From: Armatimonadota bacterium
Lineage (GTDB): Bacteria > Armatimonadota > Hebobacteria > CAIYQO01
DNA length: 10,595 bases
Direction: 5' to 3'
NCBI GenBank assembly: GCA_022708765.1
Contig: JAKIYB010000111.1
Location: 1 to 10,595, forward strand
The position numbers and the translations under genes were made by a program. Numbering within the stretch: position 1 is the first letter of the stretch; each line of letters begins with the position of its first letter. The notes beneath the pieces are model-generated. The model was not told the origin of the DNA, ran no database searches, and saw only the letters and a list, made by a program, of their open reading frames with translations. Positions 1 to 6,691 of the stretch are shown here, in pieces.

Positions 1-1450
1 CCATGTTGCGAATGAGGCGCCCGGGCTGGCCATTGTAGGCGGCGGTGAGCAGGTAGTGCGCCAGCATCGGCAGCAATTGATTCGTCATCATGTAGTGGCC
101 ATGCTCGTCCACCACGCCGAAGCGATCAGAGTCGGTATCCACCCCGAAACCGATGATGACCGGATACCGTTCGCGCAGTTCGCGCACCTTTGCCGCGCAA
201 CGTTCGATGTGCGGCTCTTCCGGGTTCGCGTAGAGCAACTCACCGAGCAGCGGGTCCTTCTCGCCGTGAAGCACCGTGTAGCGGATGCCCAGCCGCTCGC
301 AAATGGCGCGCAGGTAGCCACGTGAAGCGGAATGCATTTCGTCAATGACGACCATCGCGTTGTCGGCGCCCCAGTAGTCGCGCATCGCCGCCACCGCGTC
401 GCCTTTGCGGCCGTCGGGCAGCGTGACCGTGGTGGAAAGGTCGCTCACCATCGCGTCGGCGTAGGCGTCCAGCGGGTTGAAATACGTCACCGTGCCGCGC
501 TGGCGGTCGGCGGGCACCACGGTATCTTCCAGCAGCAGCTCCATCGCGCGGCGGCCGATGGTATCGGTAGCGCGGGTGGGTGCGACGGCGCCGTAGGGCA
601 TGTTGTAGCGGATGCCGTGGTATTCGGTGCCGGTGTACAGGCGGGTGGCGACATCGCGCACGGGATTATGCGACGGCGTGCAGTTGATGAGGCCGGCGTT
701 CTTGCCTGCGCCCAGCCCCTCGGTGATGTAGAAGATGAGCGCGGGTGAGGGGGTTTCGCGTTCCGCGAGGTGCACGTCCAGGCCATTCGCCACCGCGATT
801 TCCGCGATATGCTGAGCCACGCGGTCGGCGTTCACGCGGCTGTCATAGCCGATGGTTAGCGGCAGATGACCCATGCCGCTCTCCAGCACGTATTCCACGA
901 TGGCCTGCGCCACCGCGGTGGCGCGATGCCAGGAGAAGTCCACGCCCATGCGCGCCCGCCAGCCGGAGGTGCCGAAGCGGGGGTACTGCATTTCGGCGAT
1001 CTGGCGCAGCAGCCAACGGTGATCGCCGTCGGCGGGGCGGTCGGCCAGCGCGCGCAGGCGTGTCGTCACGTCAATGAGCGCGGTGATGCGCAGCGGGCGG
1101 GGCAACGCGATCGCGGAGGCGAGACGTGGAAAGATCGTCTTCGCGAATGTCTCGGTCATCCCGTTCCACTCTTTGCGCTTCAGCAGCGCCACCAGCCCGG
1201 TGTCGGCGGCATTGCGAATCGGCCCCCAGGTCATAGCGTCATCCGGTCCGCCTTCCGCTTCCACCATCAGCAGTTGCAGTTCGCCCCACAGCAGTGCCGT
1301 CTGCCGGTCATTCAACGCCGCCTTATTGATCTGCGGCACCAGTTCCATCAGCTTCTTCTGCGCGTTCGCCGGCGGCGCCTGGCCTTCCAGCGCGAGCGAA
1401 ATCAACGTCCGGCGTAGCTGACGGACGGCAAGCAGCAGCGGATCTAACAT
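1..1450 (-). CDS. Phosphoglucomutase/phosphomannomutase family protein, C-terminus beyond the window
   Basis: An alpha-D-phosphohexomutase, which interconverts hexose 1- and 6-phosphates in the cytoplasm and feeds glycogen, cell-wall or exopolysaccharide sugars. About 483 residues are visible. The family signature FGTSGWRA starts at residue 159, the phosphoserine loop TPSHNP has its catalytic Ser at 260, and the Mg-binding loop VDTDSDR carries Asp438, Asp440 and Asp442. The spacing from the first motif to the serine (about 100 residues) is normal for the family. What is unusual is the roughly 155 residues before the first motif, which is normally close to the N-terminus; this part looks helical and resembles no domain I know. 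The ATG at 1450 is chosen because a GGGGAG ribosome site lies 9 nt upstream and a good promoter precedes it. The sugar-specificity loop and phosphate-binding domain lie outside the window, so glucose versus mannose preference cannot be decided. Confidence 0.93.
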   Translation of the reverse strand, partial: MLDPLLLAVRQLRRTLISLALEGQAPPANAQKKLMELVPQINKAALNDRQTALLWGELQLLMVEAEGGPDDAMTWGPIRNAADTGLVALLKRKEWNGMTETFAKTIFPRLASAIALPRPLRITALIDVTTRLRALADRPADGDHRWLLRQIAEMQYPRFGTSGWRARMGVDFSWHRATAVAQAIVEYVLESGMGHLPLTIGYDSRVNADRVAQHIAEIAVANGLDVHLAERETPSPALIFYITEGLGAGKNAGLINCTPSHNPVRDVATRLYTGTEYHGIRYNMPYGAVAPTRATDTIGRRAMELLLEDTVVPADRQRGTVTYFNPLDAYADAMVSDLSTTVTLPDGRKGDAVAAMRDYWGADNAMVVIDEMHSASRGYLRAICERLGIRYTVLHGEKDPLLGELLYANPEEPHIERCAAKVRELRERYPVIIGFGVDTDSDRFGVVDEHGHYMMTNQLLPMLAHYLLTAAYNGQPGRLIRNM

Positions 1451-1487
1451 GCGGAAACACTCCCCGTGAAACCAAATCCAAGGGGTC

Positions 1488-1516
1488 ATTATAGGGAGCA
1501 TCGCGGGCGGCGTCAA
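1488..1516 (-). promoter_or_regulatory. Sigma70-type promoter for the phosphohexomutase gene
   Basis: On the minus strand TTGACG (1516-1511) is followed after exactly 17 bp by a perfect TATAAT (1493-1488). The predicted transcript start is near 1481, giving a leader of about 30 nt that contains the GGGGAG ribosome site (1465-1460). Matches are 5/6 and 6/6 to the housekeeping consensus, which is unlikely by chance in such GC-rich DNA, so constitutive strong expression is inferred. Confidence 0.75.
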
Positions 1517-1560
1517 TGAAGGAAGTGTGCATCTCTACGCGTGGGAGTGTCATCCGTCAT

Positions 1561-1590
1561 TTGTCCCGCGAATAAAGATTCTGCTATCAT
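1561..1590 (+). promoter_or_regulatory. Probable extended -10 promoter for the zinc-ribbon/NuoF fusion gene
   Basis: TTGTCC (1561-1566) and TATCAT (1585-1590) are separated by 18 bp, and the -10 box is preceded by TG at 1582-1583, an extended -10 element. The start would be near 1597, about 20 nt before the ATG at 1618, with a GGGGGA-like ribosome site between. The -35 box matches only 4/6, so the call is weaker than for the divergent promoter. Confidence 0.45.
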
Positions 1591-1617
1591 GGAACAAGGA
1601 AGCGGGGGAACGCGCGC

Positions 1618-4275
1618 ATGGTTACCTGTCCGCGCTGCGGAGCGGAGAATAAAGCGGGACGACGCGCCTGCTGGAACTGCTGGACGCCGCTGGCGGCGGA
1701 CGACACCCCCGCGCCGCCGCTCGATCCGCCCACCATGACGGACGCCCTGCCGCCCGCGGAACCGCCGTCCCCATCACTGTTTGTTGATGCAGTATTGCCC
1801 GCTGACATGCCGGAAATGGCCACCGGCGAGGAGATCGTTCCCCAGGATCAACCCACCGATGTGACGGCTGATGATCAGCCCGCGGCCGTACCCCCAACGG
1901 AGGATGATCCCGGTATCGTCCCGCCGGCGGAACCCGCCATCGCGGCGGAGCCGCCTGTCGAAGAACCCGAACCGCCGGGTGAAGACGTGGTGGATGATCT
2001 CCCGGCGCCGATGGAAACGGATGTCCCACCGGCGGAGGTTATTGAGGAAATGCCGCCGGTGACTGACGCGCCGCCAGCGTTGCCGGTGGCGGAAGAAGAG
2101 CGGATACCCGATGATGTCGCCGTCGAGGAAGACGAACCCCTGCCGGCGCACGAATTCACCTTCGTCGCGGAGCCGGTCGTGCGCGCGAGCCGGCGCGGAG
2201 AGTGGTGGCTGCTCGGTATCACCATCGCGCTGGCGGCGCTTATCGTCAGCGTCGTCCTTGTCTGGTACTTCTCCTTCCGCGCGCAGCCACGCGCGGAAAC
2301 CCCGACGGAGGTAGCGCAGGCCTACCTTAACGCGCTCACCAGCGGCAACACGGTGGAACAGGCGCAATTCGCCACCGCTGACAGCAAATCGCGCCGCCTG
2401 CCGGGTGGCTGGCTGATGGTGAACACCGCCGCCGCGGTCAGTGCCGGCTTCGCGGAAATCCGCGTCGGCGTGGGCTCCTGCTGCATCGCCGGGGGGAGCA
2501 TGGCGGTGCGCGAGGAGTTGGAGCGCGCGGTGGCGGAACTGGGCATCGGTATTGAGATCGCCATCAAGCCCGTGGGTTGCGTGGGCATGTGCCACCAGAC
2601 GCCACTGGTGGAAATCGTGCGACTGGGAAAGCGGGAAGCGCTCTACGCCCGCGTGCGTCCGGATGACGCCGCCGCCATCGTACACAAGCACTTTCGGGCG
2701 AAATCGCCGCTGCGCCGCCTAGCCGTCAACCTGTCGCAGGCGGTAGACCGCTTGCTCACCGATGAGACATGGACTCCCGTGACGCGCTACGCGGTGGATA
2801 CCCGTGACACCCGCATCTGCGCCTTCCTGGGCCGCCAGCAGCATCTCGCCACAGAGCACTACGGCGATATTTCGCCGCTGGATATTGATGAATACGTGGC
2901 GCACGAGGGCTTCCAGGCGCTGTGGATGGCCGTCAATGCTGAACCATCCGAAACCGTGCAGACTATCACCGACTCCGGCCTGCGCGGTCGAGGAGGCGCG
3001 GGCTTCCCCACCGGCAGGAAGTGGGCGCTGATGCACGGAGCGCCGGCGCCGAAGTATGTGGTCTGCAACGGCGACGAAGGCGACCCCGGCGCCTTCATGG
3101 ACCGCATGCTGCTGGAGTCCTACCCCTACCGCGTGCTGGAAGGCATCGCCATCGCGGCGCTGACCGTCGGCGCGGAGGAGGGCGTGCTCTACATTCGCGC
3201 GGAATACCCGCTGGCGGTGGCGCGCATTACCGAAGCAATCGCCCGCTGCGAAGCCGCCGGCTACCTGGGCGACAACATCCTGGGCAGCGGGAAACGCCTG
3301 AAGCTGCGGGTGATGGAGGGCGCCGGCGCGTTTGTCTGCGGCGAGGAGACGGCGCTGCTGGCCAGCATCGAAGGCAAGCGTGGCATGCCGCGGCTGCGCC
3401 CCCCCTACCCCGCCGAAGCGGGCCTGTGGGGACGGCCGACGCTGGTGAATAACGTGGAAACCTACGCGCTGGTGCCGTGGATTCTGCGCCATGGCGCGGA
3501 AGCGTTCGCCGCGCTGGGCAGCGTGGGATCGAAGGGGACGAAGGTGTTCGCGCTGGCCGGTAAGGTGGCGCGCGGGGGATTGATCGAGGTGCCGATGGGC
3601 ATCAGCCTGCGTCGCATCGTCGAGGAGGTCGGCGGTGGGGTGGCGGGCGGCAAGCGGCTGAAGGCGGTGCAAATCGGCGGGCCGTCCGGTGGGTGCATTC
3701 CGGCGGAGCTGTGCGACTTGCCAGTGGATTACGAGGCCTTGCAAGGCGCGGGAGCGATCATGGGCTCCGGCGGGCTGGTGGTGGTAGACGAGAGCGACTG
3801 TATGGTGGACCTGGCCCGCTACTTCCTCGCCTTCACCCAGGATCAATCCTGCGGTAAATGTACCTTCTGCCGCGTGGGCACCCGCCGCATGCTGGAAATC
3901 CTCGACCGCCTCTGCGCCGGCGAGGGCAAAGCGAAAGACCTGGATCAGTTAGAGGCGCTGGCACATCAGGTGAAAGCCGGCAGCCTCTGCGGCCTCGGGC
4001 AGACCGCCCCCAACCCGGTACTCTCCACCCTGCGCTACTTTCGCGAGGAATACGAAGCGCACCTGGAAGGCCGCTGTCCATCCGGGCGTTGCAAGGCGCT
4101 CATCACCTACCGCGTCACCGAGGCCTGCATCGGCTGCACGAAGTGTGCCCAGCGCTGCCCCGCCGACGCTATCCCACTGACACCATACGAGCGCCATACG
4201 ATAGACATGTCGAAATGCACGCGGTGCGATACCTGCCGGGTGGTGTGTCCGGTGGATGCGGTGGTGGTGGAGTGA
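1618..4275 (+). CDS. Zinc-ribbon/single-TM N-terminus fused in frame to a NuoF/HydB-type NADH:acceptor oxidoreductase subunit
   Basis: Two unrelated halves share one 885-residue frame. Residues 1-25 form a zinc ribbon (Cys4, Cys7, Cys18, Cys21), about 27-190 is an acidic proline-rich linker, about 196-220 a TM helix, and about 227-262 looks like the first helices of an NTF2/DUF4878-type domain that then breaks off. From about 267 the protein is a complete NuoF/HydB subunit. It has a thioredoxin-like [2Fe-2S] domain (Cys288, Cys289, Cys321, Cys325) and NADH/FMN motifs (GLRGRGGAGFPTG at 454, NGDEGDPGAF at 484, EGAGAFVCGEE near 567). The N3-type [4Fe-4S] ligands are Cys745, 748, 751 and 791. A two-cluster ferredoxin tail has Cys837/840/843/847 and Cys867/870/873/877. 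This half should oxidise or reduce NAD(H) at FMN and pass electrons to Fe-S partners. HydB proteins are about 600-630 residues, and 267-885 fits. An in-frame ATG at 2416 could be the native start. Confidence 0.9.
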   Translation: MVTCPRCGAENKAGRRACWNCWTPLAADDTPAPPLDPPTMTDALPPAEPPSPSLFVDAVLPADMPEMATGEEIVPQDQPTDVTADDQPAAVPPTEDDPGIVPPAEPAIAAEPPVEEPEPPGEDVVDDLPAPMETDVPPAEVIEEMPPVTDAPPALPVAEEERIPDDVAVEEDEPLPAHEFTFVAEPVVRASRRGEWWLLGITIALAALIVSVVLVWYFSFRAQPRAETPTEVAQAYLNALTSGNTVEQAQFATADSKSRRLPGGWLMVNTAAAVSAGFAEIRVGVGSCCIAGGSMAVREELERAVAELGIGIEIAIKPVGCVGMCHQTPLVEIVRLGKREALYARVRPDDAAAIVHKHFRAKSPLRRLAVNLSQAVDRLLTDETWTPVTRYAVDTRDTRICAFLGRQQHLATEHYGDISPLDIDEYVAHEGFQALWMAVNAEPSETVQTITDSGLRGRGGAGFPTGRKWALMHGAPAPKYVVCNGDEGDPGAFMDRMLLESYPYRVLEGIAIAALTVGAEEGVLYIRAEYPLAVARITEAIARCEAAGYLGDNILGSGKRLKLRVMEGAGAFVCGEETALLASIEGKRGMPRLRPPYPAEAGLWGRPTLVNNVETYALVPWILRHGAEAFAALGSVGSKGTKVFALAGKVARGGLIEVPMGISLRRIVEEVGGGVAGGKRLKAVQIGGPSGGCIPAELCDLPVDYEALQGAGAIMGSGGLVVVDESDCMVDLARYFLAFTQDQSCGKCTFCRVGTRRMLEILDRLCAGEGKAKDLDQLEALAHQVKAGSLCGLGQTAPNPVLSTLRYFREEYEAHLEGRCPSGRCKALITYRVTEACIGCTKCAQRCPADAIPLTPYERHTIDMSKCTRCDTCRVVCPVDAVVVE
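2395..2460 (+). other. Junction between the membrane-protein half and the NuoF/HydB half
   Basis: Around residues 260-281 the frame passes from a partial NTF2-like domain, whose beta-sheet part is missing, to the first strand of the thioredoxin-like domain of the redox subunit. The ATG at 2416 (residue 267) would give a NuoF/HydB protein of normal length, 619 residues, but only a weak GGGTGG stretch precedes it. No stop codon, repeat or composition break marks the join. It could be a real fusion, a deletion in the genome, or an assembly or binning artefact. Confidence 0.6.
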
Positions 4276-4280
4276 TAGAA

Positions 4281-5111
4281 ATGCTTTCTCAACAGCAACA
4301 GGATGAGAATCGCCGGTATTTTGCGAATGTCACCCAAACGCTCGAACCATTGTTGCCTCACTTTTCATGGGATATTGATGAGGACAGGCCACAATATTCG
4401 TCGTTGAGCATGCAAGCATGGTTTTATCTTTGGGACGGATTATCCTTTATTCTAGGGCAATATAGCGATATTGGTAAACGTCTGCTGAAACGCTCGATGG
4501 ATGCTGCCTCCTTGGCCGTTGAAAGAAAAGACTTTGAGAGGATACCCAATCCAGACGTACTGATTCACAGGCCTAAAGAGTTCGCAAAGCAGTTAACGAT
4601 ACATGAATACCTTGGATACGACCATACATTCACTGTTTTGTTTTATGCAACCTGGTTGTATACCGAAAATCTGGATGCTGACCCATTGAATAAGGCAATA
4701 GGCTACCGCGACATGCTCTACAGTATAAAAAAGAATAAGCGAGATAAGTATACATTAGCAACTGATATGTCAGATTTAATGCTGATTCACAGGTATACTG
4801 ATGCTATCGACATCTACTTATCGACAGAAAAAGATCTTCTCGATGTATCGAAGGGTAAATTGATCAAGAAACCATCCCATATTTTCTTCGCTATTTCAAA
4901 GTATATGATGGGTGACGCAAGCTACTATCCTATCGCTTATTCAGGACTTGAATACTGGTATCGGCACAGCTTACGCTGGAGTGAGGACGGAATTAAGACC
5001 GGGTTCATTCCAGATTGGAAACGCCTGAAATGGGCATATTTTTACCATACTATCTGTAAAGGTACCGATGATATTCGCTTGATACTCAATAACTTAAAAG
5101 GATACAATTAA
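4281..5111 (+). CDS. Orphan AT-rich gene, protein of unknown function
   Basis: A 276-residue protein I do not recognise. It appears soluble and mostly helical, rich in Tyr, Trp, Phe and Lys, with no signal peptide, TM segment, Cys cluster or nucleotide-binding motif. The ATG at 4281 has GGAG at 4269-4272, 8 nt upstream, inside the end of the preceding gene. An alternative GTG at 4272 would overlap the upstream TGA (GTGA) and add three residues, so translation is probably coupled to the redox gene either way. Base composition is the striking feature: sampled 60-base lines run from about 33 to 45% GC against 60-70% in neighbours, and codons such as TTA, ATA and AAA are common. This suggests recent horizontal acquisition between two subunits of one redox system. 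The small, helical, aromatic-rich, AT-rich profile is reminiscent of toxin-immunity or other accessory proteins, but nothing specific supports that. Confidence 0.85.
   Translation: MLSQQQQDENRRYFANVTQTLEPLLPHFSWDIDEDRPQYSSLSMQAWFYLWDGLSFILGQYSDIGKRLLKRSMDAASLAVERKDFERIPNPDVLIHRPKEFAKQLTIHEYLGYDHTFTVLFYATWLYTENLDADPLNKAIGYRDMLYSIKKNKRDKYTLATDMSDLMLIHRYTDAIDIYLSTEKDLLDVSKGKLIKKPSHIFFAISKYMMGDASYYPIAYSGLEYWYRHSLRWSEDGIKTGFIPDWKRLKWAYFYHTICKGTDDIRLILNNLKGYN
5079..5108 (+). promoter_or_regulatory. Candidate promoter for the downstream Fe-S flavoprotein gene
   Basis: TTGATA (5079-5084) and TACAAT (5103-5108) are 18 bp apart, 5/6 matches each, within the last codons of the orphan gene. A start near 5115 would give a leader of about 30 nt before the ATG at 5145. 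Since no convincing ribosome site precedes that ATG, expression may rely on this promoter and a weak or unstructured AT-rich leader. AT-rich DNA gives such matches by chance fairly often. Confidence 0.4.
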
Positions 5112-5144
5112 CAGCTAGTCGTATATCATGACTATGTAACTACA

Positions 5145-6641
5145 ATGCAAACCATTATTATTGACAATCAGACGGTTACGGTGCAACCTGGCGCGACCAT
5201 ATTGGACGCGGCGGAGCGGCTTGGTATTCGTATTCCGACGCTCTGCCACCTTCAGGGGAAAGCGCCGTGTACCTCATGCTTCGTTTGCGTGGTGAAGGTG
5301 AATGGTGGGGCGCGATTGGTGCCGTCATGCGCAACCGTAGTCACCGATGGCATGGTGGTGGAGAGCGAGACGGACGAAATACTCAGGGCGCGGCGGACGG
5401 CGTTGGAACTGCTGCTCAGCGATCACCGGGGTGACTGCGAAGGGCCGTGTCGGCTCGTTTGCCCCGCGCATATGGATATCCCGACGATGCTGCGGCAGAT
5501 TGCCGTCGGTGAATTGCGCGCGGCCATCGCCACCGTGAAAGCGCATATTCCACTGCCGGCATCGCTGGGGCGAATCTGCCCGGAATTGTGCGAGCGGGGC
5601 TGCCGGCGTGGGGAACACGACGCGCCGGTCTCTATCTGTAAACTGAAGCGCTACGTCGCCGACGTGGACCTTGCCTCCAGCACTCCCTACCGGCCGCTCT
5701 GCGCACCGCCCAGCGGGAAACGGGTGGCTATTGTCGGCAGCGGTCCGACCGGGCTATCTGCCGCATACTACCTGCTTACTTTCGGTCACGCCGTCACTAT
5801 TTACGATGCCCACGACGCCCCCGGCGGCCGCCTGCGCACCGACGTGGACCCGGCGATGCTGCCTGCTGCCGTGCTGGACGCCGAGATTGATCTCATCCGC
5901 GCGTTGGGCGCGGAGTTCCGGCTGAACACCCGCATAGATGACCCGGCCACACTACGCAATGAATATGATGCCGTGCTGATGGCCACCGGGGAAGGAAACG
6001 GGCGGATTGAAAATCCGCGGCCCCAGGAGACCGGCATCTTCGCCTGCCGGGTGCCGCATTTGCGCCATGCGGTGCGCTCGGTGGGCGATGGCAGGCAGGC
6101 GGCGCTGGCGATACACGCCTGGCTGCAGGGTCTGCTTCTTCCGGAGCCGGAGCGGTTATTCTCCACTCATCTGGGGCATATCACCCCTGACGGCATGGCG
6201 CTGATGCTTCGGCATGCCAGCGAGGAAGCGCGCATCGAACCAGCCGATGGCTTCAGTGATGACGACGCGGTGGCGGAAGCCCGGCGCTGCCTGCACTGCG
6301 ACTGCCGCAAGCTGGACGAATGCCGGCTGCGCGCGTGGTCCATCGCCTATGACGCCCGCTCCACCGCCTACCGGGGAGAGCGTCGCGCATTCGCGCAGGA
6401 GGCGACGCCAGAGGGTTTGCTTTACGAATCGGGCAAGTGCATCTCCTGCGGCCTCTGCGTGCAGATCGCCGAGGGCGCGCGGGAGGAGTTGGGACTGGCT
6501 TTCGTGGGGCGCGGTTTCGCCGTGCGCGTGGCGGTGCCGTTCAACGAGGAGTTAGCCACCGGCTTGCGCACCGTCGCGGGAGAGTGTGTGACAGCGTGCC
6601 CGACGGGAGCATTGGCGTGGAAGGGATTGTCTGAACCATGA
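5145..6641 (+). CDS. Fe-S flavoprotein: NuoG-like [2Fe-2S] domain + GltD-like FAD domain without NAD(P)H lobe + C-terminal Fe-S domain
   Basis: A 498-residue cytoplasmic electron-transfer protein. Residues 1-75 are a plant-type [2Fe-2S] domain with ideal NuoG/HydA spacing (Cys34, Cys45, Cys48, Cys62). Residues about 90-170 are the Fe-S domain of the glutamate synthase small-subunit family: His94, Cys98, Cys102 and Cys106, then Cys145, Cys149 and Cys153. The FAD Rossmann motif GSGPTG starts at 198 and PGGRL is at 226-230. ATG at 280-282 and GIFAC at 297-301 are only about 15 residues apart, whereas GltD-type proteins carry a whole NAD(P)H-binding domain of about 150 residues here. The tail has CLHCDC (382-387) plus Cys393, a CISCGLC cluster motif (432-438), and Cys481/Cys485 before Pro. 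It probably receives or donates electrons to the NuoF/HydB-like protein upstream, which would handle NAD(H) in its place. It lacks a clear ribosome site. It is not a normal GltD and not a hydrogenase. Confidence 0.88.
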   Translation: MQTIIIDNQTVTVQPGATILDAAERLGIRIPTLCHLQGKAPCTSCFVCVVKVNGGARLVPSCATVVTDGMVVESETDEILRARRTALELLLSDHRGDCEGPCRLVCPAHMDIPTMLRQIAVGELRAAIATVKAHIPLPASLGRICPELCERGCRRGEHDAPVSICKLKRYVADVDLASSTPYRPLCAPPSGKRVAIVGSGPTGLSAAYYLLTFGHAVTIYDAHDAPGGRLRTDVDPAMLPAAVLDAEIDLIRALGAEFRLNTRIDDPATLRNEYDAVLMATGEGNGRIENPRPQETGIFACRVPHLRHAVRSVGDGRQAALAIHAWLQGLLLPEPERLFSTHLGHITPDGMALMLRHASEEARIEPADGFSDDDAVAEARRCLHCDCRKLDECRLRAWSIAYDARSTAYRGERRAFAQEATPEGLLYESGKCISCGLCVQIAEGAREELGLAFVGRGFAVRVAVPFNEELATGLRTVAGECVTACPTGALAWKGLSEP

Positions 6642-6679
6642 TTTTTGGGATTTAGAGGATTGCCGTGATTGGGGTGTGT

Positions 6680-6685
6680 GGAGGG
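6680..6685 (+). promoter_or_regulatory. Ribosome binding site that decides the ABC ATPase start
   Basis: GGAGGG sits 6 nt before the ATG at 6692 and directly abuts the ATG at 6686, so 6692 is the better start. The GTG at 6665 would add nine residues not typical of the family and has no comparable site. Confidence 0.7.
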
Positions 6686-6691
6686 ATGGAG

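Noticed and set aside
866..1417. 183-codon plus-strand open frame within the phosphohexomutase gene
   Set aside because: Antisense to a gene with clear catalytic motifs; composition-driven.
1774..2691. 305-codon minus-strand open frame opposite the zinc-ribbon half and junction
   Set aside because: His/Arg-rich antisense product of the acidic-proline linker, with no recognisable motif or ribosome site.
2719..3846. 375-codon open frame on the minus strand opposite the NuoF/HydB region
   Set aside because: A shadow of high-GC coding DNA; the plus-strand protein carries all FMN and Fe-S motifs and the antisense translation shows no domain.
3858..4280. Upstream extension of the orphan gene to 3858
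   Set aside because: This stretch overlaps the Fe-S tail of the upstream gene in another frame and reads as Arg/Pro-rich noise; the ATG at 4281 with GGAG is far better.
4260..5150. Insertion sequence or integron cassette carrying the AT-rich gene
   Set aside because: No transposase, inverted repeats, attC-like site or direct duplication could be found at either edge by eye.
1618..6641. Complex I (nuo) operon or [FeFe]-hydrogenase operon
   Set aside because: No membrane Nuo subunits and no H-cluster motifs are present; only NuoF-like and NuoG-N-terminal-like domains are seen.
6642..6691. Rho-independent terminator between the flavoprotein and ABC genes
   Set aside because: A short T-run is present just after the stop codon but no GC-rich stem precedes it.
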